Source of the DNA: Cytophagales bacterium
GTDB taxonomy: Bacteria; Bacteroidota; Bacteroidia; Cytophagales; UBA9547
NCBI GenBank assembly: GCA_013297755.1
Contig: JAAFIH010000001.1
Coordinates: 62,001-126,000, forward strand
DNA: 64,000 bases
Direction: 5' to 3'
In this document: piece after piece, positions 8,986 through 18,571 of the stretch
How the letters are laid out: each line of letters opens with the position of its first letter
Numbering within the stretch: position 1 is the stretch's first letter
Notes under the pieces: generated by a model
Told to the model about the DNA's origin: nothing
Seen by the model: only the letters and a program-made list of their open reading frames with translations
Database searches by the model: none
Translations under genes and position numbers: made by a program

Positions 8986-9050
8986 TGTTACAAATTTTAA
9001 AATATTTTTACTACTATTGCAAATACTTGAATTTAACAGAAAAAAACAAC

Positions 9051-10067
9051 TTGAAATTAATATCAAAAAAAATAGTTACTACAAATATTGCCGTAATTGG
9101 TGGCGGTAGCTGGGCCACAGCCTTGGTCAAAATATTATCAGAAAACGATGTAAAAATAAAATGGTGGCATAGAAATGCTGAAACTGTAAATTATATCAAA
9201 AATTTTCAACACAATCCCAAATATTTGAGCGATGTACAGTTGAATTTAAAAAAAATAAAACCTGAAACGAGCATAAAAAAAACCCTAGAAGGTGCCGATT
9301 ATGTAATCATAGCCACCCCAGCAGCATTTTTGAAAGAGGCATTAGCACCTCTTACAAAAGATGATTTTAAGGGTAGAATCGTGGTTTCGGGCATCAAAGG
9401 CATAGTGCCAGGCAATAATCAACTGATTACTGATTATATGGAAAGAAATTATGCAGTACCCGAACACGAAATTTGTGTTATTGGTGGCCCTTGCCACTCT
9501 GAGGAGGTAGCCCTCGAAAAACAATCATACCTTACTGTAGGGTGTAAAGATTTCAATAATGCTATTCAATTTTCAAATCTTCTTACTTGCAGGTACGTCA
9601 AATGCAATGCCATGACCGATGTATATGGAATAGAAATATGTGCTATCATGAAAAATATTATTGCCATTCTTACTGGTATTACACATGGATTGGGCTTTGG
9701 AGATAATTTTCAGGCTGTACTTATTTCAAATGCCATGCAAGAGGTAAAAAAATATTTAGAAACGGCCTCACCTGCCAATAGAGACCTATTTTCATCGGCA
9801 TATTTGGGAGATTTATTGGTTACTTCTTACTCTAATTTTAGTCGCAATCGTATGTTTGGCAATATGATTGGTCGTGGCTATTCTATCAAAGCTGCTCAAG
9901 TAGAGATGAATATGATTGCAGAAGGATACTATGCAGTAAAAAGTATGCACGAAATTATAAAACAATTTGATATAGAAATGCCCATTTTGAAGGCAGTATA
10001 CCATATTTTATACGAAAAAATAAGTCCACAGGTAGAAATCCAAATTTTAAAAAATTTACTGAAATAA
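9051..10067 (+). CDS. gpsA: NAD(P)H-dependent glycerol-3-phosphate dehydrogenase
   Basis: Reduces dihydroxyacetone phosphate to sn-glycerol 3-phosphate for phospholipid synthesis in the cytoplasm. From the chosen TTG the protein is 338 aa, the usual GpsA length. The Rossmann motif IAVIGGGSWATALVKIL lies within the first 30 residues, and GGPCHSEEVA, the catalytic-lysine region IEICAIMKNIIAI and the substrate loop SAYLGDLLVTSYSNFSRNR follow in the right order. An in-frame ATG at 8952 would add 33 hydrophobic and aromatic residues not found in the family, and it sits upstream of the likely promoter box, so TTG at 9051 is preferred. Monocistronic, possibly followed by the LysM gene 47 bases later. 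Confidence 0.93.
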   Translation: MKLISKKIVTTNIAVIGGGSWATALVKILSENDVKIKWWHRNAETVNYIKNFQHNPKYLSDVQLNLKKIKPETSIKKTLEGADYVIIATPAAFLKEALAPLTKDDFKGRIVVSGIKGIVPGNNQLITDYMERNYAVPEHEICVIGGPCHSEEVALEKQSYLTVGCKDFNNAIQFSNLLTCRYVKCNAMTDVYGIEICAIMKNIIAILTGITHGLGFGDNFQAVLISNAMQEVKKYLETASPANRDLFSSAYLGDLLVTSYSNFSRNRMFGNMIGRGYSIKAAQVEMNMIAEGYYAVKSMHEIIKQFDIEMPILKAVYHILYEKISPQVEIQILKNLLK

Positions 10068-10114
10068 ATTTTATAATGCAATTATTTTCCACATACAACA
10101 TTTGAATAAAGTAA

Positions 10115-11530
10115 ATGTATAAATTGCGAAAAAAATTAATAATGCTCAAATCTATCATATTATATACACTAATTTTTGCATCCTATGCTACAAATGCTGC
10201 TGTGCAAGATTCTGTAGGAGTAGCCAAAATAAATGGAAAACTTCATTTACGCTACATGGTATCGCCTGGCGAAACTATATATCGCATTTCTACAAAATAC
10301 AAAACCTCGGTTTCTGATTTGATGGACATCAACCCTGAATTGGAATTTGGCCTCAAGACTGGGCAAATTATCAATATTCCTTACAATTTAGATCTATCTA
10401 CCGTTCCCAAAATATCAGAAAAAGCTGTTGTGGTAACTCCAACTCAAAATCAAAATCAGCCCAACATCTCTGCCAGTGATTCTATCACAGAATTGGGTGT
10501 GATACACACGATTGCTGCTGGCGAAACTTATACATCAATTTCAAAAAAATATAATATTAGTATAGAAGATTTGTTAAAAATAAATAAAGTTCAACTCAAA
10601 ACAGGCCAAAAAATTATTGTAAACGAAGTTATAAAAAAACCATCCAGTAATAATATAGCTAAAAATAATGAAAAAGAAAATTCAATTTTAGTACAAAAAA
10701 ATACTGAAAATATTACTAAACCAGTAGAAAAAGTAGCCGAAAAAATTACTTCAAAACAAGAGGAATCTACAACTTTAAATGTGCCAGAATCAGATGCAGA
10801 CAATGTGCCATTGGTACCCATAGAATACAATAATCAAAAGAAAAAGATTTTGATTGTGCCATTTGATCCTTATTTATATTTTTCGGATGCTGATGATGAA
10901 ATTGCGGCTGGTTCTAAAATGAATCGAATAAAAGTGCGTCAGGCTTTCAGGCGAAGACTAAACGCTTTATTAGAACCTCCTGGATACGAAACTGTGTATC
11001 TTTTGGGTGGCAAAGCCAAAGATTCTATTACTGATTTGAACAGAGTGTACAATTCGGTAAGTTACAGCTACCAAGATGTATTATACAGCCCAAATGCTAG
11101 TTCACAAACAGAAAATTCGTCAAAAGCTGTTACTATTGGTAGAAAACAAAAAACAGATATTGCCCTGAATATTGGCGATAACTCAAGAGCAGCACTTGCA
11201 TCTGATGCAAAAAAATACTTTGGAGTAAAAGTAAGGAATAATGATTTTTATACTTATTTTAATAATAAATATTTTATTGATTATTACGTTTTTGTAAATC
11301 AATTTGAAGTAAAAACAAATTATGAAAATTGCTTAGATCGTGCTACCTTGAATTATGAACGTGGTTTTACTATTCACTATTCTATATTTGATAAAAAAGG
11401 AAAACAAATAGCTGGCAATAGGGTTTATATTGATTACAACTCTAATACCAATCAAATACAAAAGATATTGGCCGATAATATGCAAAGAGTTGCTGATAAA
11501 ATAATGGCTGATTTGCCCAAAGCTGAGTAA
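10115..11530 (+). CDS. Exported LysM-domain peptidoglycan-binding protein
   Basis: A 471-aa envelope protein. A signal peptide ends near ATNAA; the ATG at 10142 (MLKSIILYTLIF) may be the real start, removing nine basic residues. Two LysM repeats follow, at about residues 47-92 (YMVSPGETIYRISTKYKTS) and 130-168 (HTIAAGETYTSISKKYNIS). After a Lys/Glu/Asn-rich linker (about 175-240) there is a C-terminal domain of about 220 residues starting KKKILIVPFDPYLYFSDADD and ending in a helical YIDYNSNTNQIQKILADN segment. I do not recognise that domain as an enzyme. LysM repeats bind peptidoglycan GlcNAc chains, so the protein probably sits in the periplasm on the wall. Confidence 0.8.
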   Translation: MYKLRKKLIMLKSIILYTLIFASYATNAAVQDSVGVAKINGKLHLRYMVSPGETIYRISTKYKTSVSDLMDINPELEFGLKTGQIINIPYNLDLSTVPKISEKAVVVTPTQNQNQPNISASDSITELGVIHTIAAGETYTSISKKYNISIEDLLKINKVQLKTGQKIIVNEVIKKPSSNNIAKNNEKENSILVQKNTENITKPVEKVAEKITSKQEESTTLNVPESDADNVPLVPIEYNNQKKKILIVPFDPYLYFSDADDEIAAGSKMNRIKVRQAFRRRLNALLEPPGYETVYLLGGKAKDSITDLNRVYNSVSYSYQDVLYSPNASSQTENSSKAVTIGRKQKTDIALNIGDNSRAALASDAKKYFGVKVRNNDFYTYFNNKYFIDYYVFVNQFEVKTNYENCLDRATLNYERGFTIHYSIFDKKGKQIAGNRVYIDYNSNTNQIQKILADNMQRVADKIMADLPKAE

Positions 11531-11649
11531 TTATTGTAAAATAATATTACAACTATTTCATCAAAAAAGTATTTTACTTATAAAAATTTACAAATTCTAA
11601 TCCATCCAATTATTTTTTGTTTTAAATATTCACTATTCAATGCTTTAAA

Positions 11650-12903
11650 ATGTTTGATTTAGATAAGTGGCAAGAGATATATCACAGCGTGAGCAAACAC
11701 AAATTGCGAACAGCCCTTACTGCATTTGGCGTATTTTGGGGTATTTTTATGCTAATTCTTTTACTTGGTGCCGGCAAGGGTCTCGAAAATGGCGTTCAGG
11801 GAATGTTTAAAGGATATTCTACCAAATCGTTTTATATGGGAGCCGAAAAAACAAGTGTTTTGTATCATGGACTAAAAATAGGTCGTCCCATAGAACCCAA
11901 CATAGAAGATATAGAAATAATAAAAAAAAACTTTAGCGAAATTGAATCTATTTCGCCCAAACAGCAACTTTGGGAAGAAAATAGTATTGTTTATAAAAAT
12001 AAAAATGCCAACTACAATGTGCTTGGCATATATCCTGAGTGGAGAAATGTAGAAAATATAAATATTGCTGAAGGCCGTTTTTTAAATAATTCTGACCTCA
12101 AAGAAAACAAAAAAGTAGTTGTTATTGGCAAAAATGTAGCCGAATTTTTCTTTAAAAATGAAAGCTCGGCAGTTGGAAAATACATCAAAGTAAGGGGTAC
12201 TTATTTTAGAGTTGTAGGTATATCAACCCCTGTAACCTCAGGTTGGCGAGCCAAAGAGGAGCTGCAATCACTTTGGATTCCTTATAGTACCATGCAGGTA
12301 ACTTTTAATATGAAGAACAGAGTAAGTTTTTGGGGCTGTGTAGTAAAAGAAAACTATAATTCTGAGGCAGCTGTAAAAAAAATAAGAAAACTCATGAGTA
12401 AGAAATATAGTTTTGATGAAACAGATGAAAAAGCTATATGGTCGTGGAGTATGGAAACAGAATCAAATAAATTTAAAGGCCTTTTTGCAGGCATCAAACT
12501 ATTTGTGTGGGTTGTGGGGCTTGGCACAATAGTTGCTGGTATAGTTGGCATTAGTAATATTATGCTGATTGTTGTAAAAGAAAGAACACGAGAGATTGGT
12601 GTACGCAAGGCTTTGGGAGCCACTCCAGCATCTATCATTAGTTTGATTTTACAAGAATCTGTTGTCATAACCACTGTAGCTGGCTATGTTGGCTTAATTC
12701 TTGGAGTAGGATTAATTGAGGGATTAAATTATGTGCTTAGCTCTATGGAATCGTCCAACGATTTTTTTAAAAATCCTAGCATAGATTTCAATGTGGCTAT
12801 TTCTGCCCTTATATTATTGGTTGTGTCTGGGGCATTAGCTGGACTAATACCTGCCATCAAGGCTGCCAATGTGCAACCTATAGAGGCTCTGAGAGATGAA
12901 TAA
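11650..12903 (+). CDS. MacB-like ABC transporter permease
   Basis: A 417-aa inner-membrane permease of the MacB/FtsX superfamily. It has a short N-terminal cytosolic stretch with KHKLRTALTAFGVFWGIFML, one membrane helix, a large periplasmic MacB core domain (about residues 50-280), and three C-terminal helices holding the FtsX signature (IMLIVVKERTREIGVRKALGAT at about 302-323, given here in full only as position and key RTREIGVRKALGA). It ends PAIKAANVQPIEALRDE, the standard terminus of the family. No ATPase gene is adjacent, so its MacB-type partner must be encoded elsewhere. Likely role: tripartite export or lipoprotein-type mechanotransmission; substrate unknown. Confidence 0.9.
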   Translation: MFDLDKWQEIYHSVSKHKLRTALTAFGVFWGIFMLILLLGAGKGLENGVQGMFKGYSTKSFYMGAEKTSVLYHGLKIGRPIEPNIEDIEIIKKNFSEIESISPKQQLWEENSIVYKNKNANYNVLGIYPEWRNVENINIAEGRFLNNSDLKENKKVVVIGKNVAEFFFKNESSAVGKYIKVRGTYFRVVGISTPVTSGWRAKEELQSLWIPYSTMQVTFNMKNRVSFWGCVVKENYNSEAAVKKIRKLMSKKYSFDETDEKAIWSWSMETESNKFKGLFAGIKLFVWVVGLGTIVAGIVGISNIMLIVVKERTREIGVRKALGATPASIISLILQESVVITTVAGYVGLILGVGLIEGLNYVLSSMESSNDFFKNPSIDFNVAISALILLVVSGALAGLIPAIKAANVQPIEALRDE

Positions 12904-12942
12904 ATAGGTAATTGAGGAAATGAAAGCAGGTTTTATTATAAG

Positions 12943-13045
12943 AAACCGAAAAATTAAAATTTCATTCCTATAATTTTTCTACCACTTGGGGAGAAATTAA
13001 AAGAGGAGTTTAAAATAAAATTGTAATTTTTGTTTTTAGGTTCAA
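12943..13045. repeat. Family A palindromic repeat, copy A1
   Basis: About 103 bp, closely similar to copies at 41152-41247 and 56369-56471. Left end AAACCGAAAAATTAAAAT, centre CTTGGGGAGAAATTAAAAG, right end TTGTAATTTTTGTTTTTAGG. The two halves are roughly complementary, so the element can fold into one long hairpin. The 6-mer TATAAG occurs immediately on both sides (12937-12942 and 13046-13051), which looks like a target-site duplication. Confidence 0.75.
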
Positions 13046-13090
13046 TATAAGACAAAAAATACTTAATTAAAGTAATAGTTTCTTAAAGTC

Positions 13091-13121
13091 AAAAGCCTTT
13101 CTCCATTGTAGAAAGGCTTTT
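13091..13121. terminator. Bidirectional intrinsic terminator
   Basis: Perfect 12-bp stem AAAAGCCTTTCT / AGAAAGGCTTTT with a 7-base loop, bordered by A and T runs. It lies between the convergent permease and gcvH genes and could serve both. Confidence 0.8.
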
Positions 13122-13158
13122 GAGAAAAAAATATAATTTTAAATTCTAGTCTAAAAAA

Positions 13159-13542
13159 TTATTTACCAATCAAAGTTTTGTAAGCTGAGGCATCCATCAA
13201 CTTATTGAAATCAGCCTCCTGATTTGTCATTTTGATTTTCACAATCCAACCTTTTTCGTAAGGATCATTGTTTACGTTTTCAGGGTTGTTGTTGAGGTCG
13301 CTATTGAAGGAAAGTATCTCACCAGAAACTGGTAAAAACAAATCTGAAACTGTTTTTACGGCTTCTACAGAGCCAAAAACCTCAAACTGTCCCACCGTTT
13401 GGCCAATGGTATTGATGTCTACAAACACAATATCACCCAACTCGCTTTGAGCAAATTCTGTAATACCAACAGTGGCAGTGTCGCCTTCTACTCTTATCCA
13501 TTCATGGTCTTTTGAGTATTTTAAATTATCTGGGAAATTCAT
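13159..13542 (-). CDS. gcvH: Glycine cleavage system H protein
   Basis: A 127-aa lipoyl-carrier protein that shuttles the aminomethyl group between the P, T and L proteins of the glycine cleavage system. The lipoylation motif [13 protein letters not shown] places the modified lysine at residue 63. Start [15 protein letters not shown] and the C-terminal region [10 protein letters not shown] are standard. Length is typical (125-130). None of gcvP, gcvT or lipoylation genes is adjacent. Confidence 0.96.
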   Translation of the reverse strand: MNFPDNLKYSKDHEWIRVEGDTATVGITEFAQSELGDIVFVDINTIGQTVGQFEVFGSVEAVKTVSDLFLPVSGEILSFNSDLNNNPENVNNDPYEKGWIVKIKMTNQEADFNKLMDASAYKTLIGK

Positions 13543-14118
13543 TCAGTATAGTTTATTAAAATATGTTAAATTAGTTTTAAAATAATTTATAAATATAAAT
13601 CAATTTTTTGAATATAAAGTTTGATTTTTTAAATCGCAATATTAAAACAAATTTATATGTAAATCTATGTATTTCGTTAAAAAAATGTCATTCATTTGAC
13701 TCCTTTAAAGTTGCATATATATATGTGATAAACATACAATTATAGTCTTTACCCTAATAGTAGTTTGTCATTGAATTTGAATAGAAAAATCGTATATTTG
13801 CACAAATAATTTTAATTGAACTTCTCAAAACTCCTCATTTATTTTCAATAGTCCTACTTAAACCAAATTCTGTTACTATATTGTTACAGAATTCCAGTCG
13901 GAAAGATTTATGGGAACTTCTAAAAACCTCAGTTCCTATGAAGCCCTCCCCATTGGGGAGGGTTTGGGTGGGGTTTTTGAAAATAAAATTGGGGTTTTTA
14001 GAAGTTCCCTTATATGAATTGAGGTTTTTAAAGGTTACTTCAACGACTGAATGTGTAAAAATGATATATCTTATTCAACCATACAAAAAAAATTTTATAC
14101 CTTTTAAGTAAAAAAGAT
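13543..14118. other. Intergenic region holding a TATATTTG box and the C1 palindrome
   Basis: No convincing gene. A Bacteroidota-type -7 box TATATTTG occurs at about 13793-13800 on the plus strand, followed by GCAC; it may drive the nuclease gene at 14119, giving a leader of about 310 bases that contains the family C palindrome. A 76-codon open frame over the palindrome is rejected as non-coding. Confidence 0.5.
13869..14009. repeat. Family C nested palindrome (C1)
   Basis: Three nested inverted structures. First a small hairpin TTCTGT...ACAGAA at about 13869-13892. Then a perfect 17-bp inverted pair GGGAACTTCTAAAAACC (13912-13928) / GGTTTTTAGAAGTTCCC (13993-14009). Inside that sits a perfect 8-bp hairpin CCCTCCCC-ATT-GGGGAGGG (13944-13962). 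Related partial copies lie at about 62061-62140 and, degenerate and inverted, at 600-665. It resembles a non-autonomous palindromic element rather than a terminator. Confidence 0.7.
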
Positions 14119-14925
14119 ATGACATTAGCTAGATTAGATAACGAAGTTTTTTTCAAAAAAGCATTTACAGACGAGGTAGTTTTTAAGTCATTTATAAAAG
14201 ATATTGTTGGTATTGATATAGAACCAGAAAAAATAGAAACTGAAAAATCTTTTCAACCAAAACTAGGCAATATCGCTTTCAAATATGATATTTTTGCTGA
14301 AGACATTAAACGTAGAATAATTATAGAAATACAAAAAGTAGAATACGACCACAATTTTGACAGATTTTTGCACTATCATTTACAGTCTATTACGCAACAA
14401 CAACGCACTTCTGAGGATTATTCAGTCGAAAAAACCGTATATACGATTGTTGTAATTACAGCCCCATATAAAATAAATCCTAAAACTAACGAACTATACA
14501 AAGACGAGGTGCTGATTTCGAGTATGAATCCAAAAAATTTGGTTGGACTTGAACGTAAAATTTTCAACCACGAACTTATTTATCTCAATCCAAACTACAA
14601 AGCACAAGATACGCCTCAAAACTATCGTGATTGGTTAGATTTGATTTATGAAAGTATTCATCATCCTGAAAATCCAAAAATCAATTATCAAAACAAAGGT
14701 ATAAAACGAGCAACAGAAATAGTAAGTTATGATAATATAAGCCCAGAAGAGTGGGAAATGGCCAAAATTGAGGCTTCAAAAAGGAAAGTGATTACATTGG
14801 AGCGTGAAGAAGAGAAAATAGAAATTGCCAGAAATTTGATTTTGCTACAAGTAGATGATTTAACTATCTCTAAAAGCACTGGGTTAAGCTTAGAATTTGT
14901 GATTCAATTAAAATTGAAGTATTAA
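14119..14925 (+). CDS. Rpn-family PD-(D/E)XK nuclease / putative transposase
   Basis: A 268-aa protein of the Rpn/PDDEXK_2 family (recombination-promoting nucleases, often annotated as putative transposases). Start LARLDNEVFFKKAFTDEVVFKSF; the nuclease core is FKYDIFAED (about residues 53-61) followed by RRIIIEIQ (about 66-73), giving the D...ExQ form of the PD-(D/E)XK site, as usual for this family. The C-terminus NISPEEWEMAKIEASKRKVI then a Glu/Arg helix is the standard tail. A truncated relative lies at 25567-25837. Members act as DNA endonucleases that stimulate RecA-independent recombination. Monocistronic, just downstream of palindrome C1. Confidence 0.85.
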   Translation: MTLARLDNEVFFKKAFTDEVVFKSFIKDIVGIDIEPEKIETEKSFQPKLGNIAFKYDIFAEDIKRRIIIEIQKVEYDHNFDRFLHYHLQSITQQQRTSEDYSVEKTVYTIVVITAPYKINPKTNELYKDEVLISSMNPKNLVGLERKIFNHELIYLNPNYKAQDTPQNYRDWLDLIYESIHHPENPKINYQNKGIKRATEIVSYDNISPEEWEMAKIEASKRKVITLEREEEKIEIARNLILLQVDDLTISKSTGLSLEFVIQLKLKY

Positions 14926-15043
14926 AATATTTATAGACATTTTCTATTATTCCTTAACAAAATAATTAATAATACATTTAAAACTTTTATCAACTATAAA
15001 ATTTATTTATAATTTTATAAATTATTGATACATAAAACAAAAA

Positions 15044-17734
15044 ATGAAAAAACTAATTATAATATTTATTACTTTTTTATTAGTCATAAAAACTTCAAAA
15101 ATTTTTGCAACCCATGTAAGAGCTGGCGAGATTATAGCCAAGAAGGTTGGTGGAGGTGCAAGTGCACGCTATAATTTTACATTTTATTTATACAAAAATT
15201 CTAGTCCAAATGCCGCTGATCAAAAAGAAGTAACTCTTTATTTTGGCGATGGCTCAAACCAAACGTCTTCAAAAAATGTAAAATTTTTGAACGATAATAC
15301 AGACGAGTTTACTTTTAATTTTACACATACATACCAAAATCCAGGAGTTTACACCGTTTACACGATTGTAGAAAATAGAAATGGCGGTATTTTAAACATT
15401 ACCAATTCAGATAAAGTCAATTTTTATATTGAAACTCAAATATTGATAGATCCATTGTTGGGCCAAAATAGTACGCCAGTAATGAAATTTCCGCCCATAG
15501 ATAAAGGTGCAACAAATCAAATTTTCACGCACAACCCTGGAGCCTCAGACCCAGATGGAGATTCGTTGGTATTTGAATTGATAGTGCCAAAATTCTTACC
15601 CGAAAACGATGATGTGGCACGAGAAGTGCCAGGACATAGAAACCTAAATAATAGCGAATTTAATACCGTAGAATGTACATCGTCCCTGAAAATGGATAGC
15701 AAAACGGGTACTATTACTTGGGACAGGCCATGTATCAAAGGCGAATTTAATATTGCTTTTAAAATCACAGAATTTAGAAATGGTATTCAAATAGGCTATC
15801 TTACAAGAGATATGCAAATAGATATTATAGATTCAGATAATAAAAAACCAGTTTTAACAGTACCCAAAGATACTTGCATTACTGCAAACAGTTTTTTGTT
15901 TACCACTATTACTGGTTCTGATCCAGATTTTACTGACGACCTCAATATTCAATTTTCGGGTGCTTCTTTTAATGTGCCAACGTCTATAGCGTTTATGACT
16001 CCTTTCTTAAATCCTTTGAATAATCCAACAAAAGTTTTTTTTAACTGGCAAACCACTTGCGACCATATCAGGCAAGAAGACTATATCAATACTTTTAAAA
16101 TAGACGATGATCGCCCCACCAATCTTAAATTGGTAGAGTTCAAAACTTTTGCTATTAAAGTAAATGGTCCTGCTATTTCAGGCATCAGTGCATTGCCACT
16201 TGACAAATCAATTTCTGTCAGTTGGAACAAATATCAGTGCAGTAATTTTGGAAACTCAAATATCAAAATCATGCGAAAATCTTGTAGTAATAGCACTTTT
16301 TCTGGCAATAGTTGTGCCACAGGTTCTGATGTATCTGATGGATTTACCGAAATTGCCGAACTCAATGGTGATGCCGTAAATTATAAAGATACCAATGTTT
16401 TTCATGGGTTCAATTATTGCTACTATGTATATGCAATTCATAAAAAAACAGGAAAAGGCGAAAGTAAACCATCTGCTTTGGCTTGTGGGCAACTCAACAA
16501 CGATATTACATATATTACTAATGTATCTGTTACAAGCACATCGTTGAATAACGGAAAAATTATAATTAAGTGGACTAAACCAAAACAACAAATTATTACC
16601 CTTGATGCTGCTCCATATACCTATGAAATATGGCGAAAATCGACCAATGAATTGCCAACCCTTGTTGCTACTATGGCAGGTATAGAAGACACTTCGTTTG
16701 TAGACAACAATTTGAATACTGTTGATATTCAGTATTTTTATCAAATTAAATATAAATATAGCTTTGCTTTGTTGTTAAAAAACACAACAGCTTGGGCCTC
16801 TAGTGTAAAACTAGAAGGATTTGGGAAAAATAAAAAAATAACACTTTCTTGGAATAGTTCTACACCTTGGTCGAATAACTACCCAACTCTTGTATACAAA
16901 CTCAATACAATTTCTGGTTTATTTATTAGGATTGCTAGTACTACTGGAAATAGTTTTGAAGACATAGGTCAGAACTCAGAACCTCTAATAAATGGACAAA
17001 AATATACTTATTTTATTACTACTTTAGGAAAGCAAACGGTTGGATGTCAGAATATTACTACCGCAGGTTTTACATTAGATTCTTTATTAAACAGGTCTCA
17101 AATTATTGAAGGAATTATTCCAAAAGATTCGGTGCCACCTTGTACTCCTGAGATTACAATTAACAACTTTAATTGTGATAGTTTTGATGAAATTATTACT
17201 CTTCGTTGGAAAATCGAACCCTTACCAAATTGCGAAAATACAATTTTGGGGTATAGACTATATTACTCAAAAAACAATGCAAGTACTAGTTTTGATATGA
17301 TTCAAAATTTTGATGCAAACAAAACTTCGTTCCAAGATGTCAATAATAAAGCTCTTGAGGGGTGCTACAAGATCAAATCTTATAGAAATCTTGAGAATGG
17401 AAACACCATAGAAAGTAATTTCAGTAATGCCGTTTGTGTTGATGTATCAAATTGCGAAAACTTACCTTATTTTGATTTTCCTAACGTATTTACGCCAGAG
17501 CCAAAAGACGGATACAACGATGTGTTAGTGCCTAAACCAACGCCCAGATTGGTACAATCACTTGACTTTAATATTTACAACAGATGGGGAACTAAAGTGT
17601 TTTCTACCAATGAAATCAACATCAACTGGGATGGTTCTGGCAGCCCAGAGGGAATCTACTATTGCTATGCAAAAGTTAAATATTTCTCTGGCAAAGAACA
17701 AGAGTTTAAAAGATGGATACAACTGTTGCGATAG
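15044..17734 (+). CDS. Large gliding-type (type B) T9SS cargo protein with Fn3-like domains
   Basis: An 896-aa exported protein. Signal peptide MKKLIIIFITFLLVIKTSKI with probable cleavage after FA. Residues about 25-140 include a PKD-like fold (VTLYFGDGSNQTSS ... FNFTHTYQNPGVYTVYTIV). The middle (about 380-790) contains several fibronectin type III-like modules (ISVSWNKYQCSNFGNSNI, IIIKWTKPKQQ, ITLSWNSSTPW, ITLRWKIEP). The last 80 residues (PNVFTPEPKDGYNDVLVP ... FNIYNRWGTKVF ... WDGSGSPEGIYYCYAKV) are the gliding motility-associated C-terminal (CHU_C, type B sorting) domain. It should be a surface-bound adhesin-like protein. Paired cysteines in the Fn3 region suggest disulfides. Transcribed alone. 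Confidence 0.9.
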   Translation: MKKLIIIFITFLLVIKTSKIFATHVRAGEIIAKKVGGGASARYNFTFYLYKNSSPNAADQKEVTLYFGDGSNQTSSKNVKFLNDNTDEFTFNFTHTYQNPGVYTVYTIVENRNGGILNITNSDKVNFYIETQILIDPLLGQNSTPVMKFPPIDKGATNQIFTHNPGASDPDGDSLVFELIVPKFLPENDDVAREVPGHRNLNNSEFNTVECTSSLKMDSKTGTITWDRPCIKGEFNIAFKITEFRNGIQIGYLTRDMQIDIIDSDNKKPVLTVPKDTCITANSFLFTTITGSDPDFTDDLNIQFSGASFNVPTSIAFMTPFLNPLNNPTKVFFNWQTTCDHIRQEDYINTFKIDDDRPTNLKLVEFKTFAIKVNGPAISGISALPLDKSISVSWNKYQCSNFGNSNIKIMRKSCSNSTFSGNSCATGSDVSDGFTEIAELNGDAVNYKDTNVFHGFNYCYYVYAIHKKTGKGESKPSALACGQLNNDITYITNVSVTSTSLNNGKIIIKWTKPKQQIITLDAAPYTYEIWRKSTNELPTLVATMAGIEDTSFVDNNLNTVDIQYFYQIKYKYSFALLLKNTTAWASSVKLEGFGKNKKITLSWNSSTPWSNNYPTLVYKLNTISGLFIRIASTTGNSFEDIGQNSEPLINGQKYTYFITTLGKQTVGCQNITTAGFTLDSLLNRSQIIEGIIPKDSVPPCTPEITINNFNCDSFDEIITLRWKIEPLPNCENTILGYRLYYSKNNASTSFDMIQNFDANKTSFQDVNNKALEGCYKIKSYRNLENGNTIESNFSNAVCVDVSNCENLPYFDFPNVFTPEPKDGYNDVLVPKPTPRLVQSLDFNIYNRWGTKVFSTNEININWDGSGSPEGIYYCYAKVKYFSGKEQEFKRWIQLLR

Positions 17735-17929
17735 TTGGGTTGAAATAAAAGCAAAATTAAAAATTAAAAAATAAATAATTTCTAAAAAATATTCTTTTGC
17801 CATTGACACAAGGAATTTCTAATCTGAGATTTCAAAAAAAGGACAGATTATAAGTTCAGAAATAGTAATAATATTTATTTTAATTATAAAAAAATGTTTT
17901 CATAATTAATTTGTAAAAACATAAAAAAA

Positions 17930-18439
17930 ATGGAAGATACCATAATCAACAAAGTTTCGAGTAGTGAATTAATTTCGCTTGATTTAGAATCAATTTTTCC
18001 TGAAGGTAATCGTATAATCATTGATATAAAAAATTTACTTTTTCAAGAATTAATTTTAAAAGAAAAAGATTTTAGAGAATATATAAAACTACATGATTGG
18101 ACTCAATATCAAAATCAATACATAGCCATTACCTGCAGTGCAGATGCTATTGTGCCTACTTGGGCCTATATGTTGTTGATGATAAAACTACAACCTTATG
18201 CCAAAATAGTAATATTTGGAAGTTTAGAAGAACTAGAAAATCATATTTGGCAACACACTCTAGGCAATTTAGATTTGAGTATTTATAGAGATGCAAAAGT
18301 TGTAATCAAAGGTTGTAGCAAAAAAAATATACCTATATTTGCCTACACTGAAATTACTCGATTGATAAAACCTCTGGCCTCATCTATCATGTTTGGGGAG
18401 CCTTGTAGTACAGTGCCATTATTTAAAAAATCAAAATAG
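17930..18439 (+). CDS. DUF2480 protein
   Basis: A 169-aa cytosolic protein of the DUF2480 family, restricted to Bacteroidota as far as I know. Recognised from NKVSSSELISLDLE at the N-terminus and the conserved YIAITCSADAIVPTWAYMLL at about residues 64-83. The invariant Cys in TCSADA and a later KGCSKK may be functional. No biochemical role is known to me. It is followed by the family B repeat copy at 18451 and then aroE, 132 bases downstream, so co-transcription is unlikely. Confidence 0.85.
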   Translation: MEDTIINKVSSSELISLDLESIFPEGNRIIIDIKNLLFQELILKEKDFREYIKLHDWTQYQNQYIAITCSADAIVPTWAYMLLMIKLQPYAKIVIFGSLEELENHIWQHTLGNLDLSIYRDAKVVIKGCSKKNIPIFAYTEITRLIKPLASSIMFGEPCSTVPLFKKSK

Positions 18440-18450
18440 CTATTAGAAAT

Positions 18451-18541
18451 CAAAGTCGTTTATTTAAGAATCAGATAATCTTTCTTCTTTGGAGAAAAAC
18501 TTAGATAAAGGCAATAAAAAATGTTTAGGTAAACAACATTG
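18451..18541. repeat. Family B palindromic repeat, copy B1
   Basis: About 91 bp: left end CAAAGTCGTTTATTTAAGAA, internal CTTTCTTCTTTGGAGAAAAA, then GATAAAGGCAATAAAAAATG and right end AAACAACATTG. Closely related to copies at 32684-32775 (inverted), 40948-41041 and 56353-56556 (interrupted). The best-preserved termini in the family are CAATGTCGTTT / AAACGACATTG. Confidence 0.72.
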
Positions 18542-18571
18542 TATAATAAATAATTAAATAGTATTAAATAT

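Noticed and set aside
8952-9050. Upstream ATG as the gpsA start
   Set aside because: It adds 33 non-conserved residues and precedes the likely promoter box; TTG at 9051 gives the normal length.
13881-14111. 76-codon open frame upstream of the Rpn nuclease
   Set aside because: It runs across the C1 palindrome; its translation is dictated by the inverted repeats and resembles no protein.
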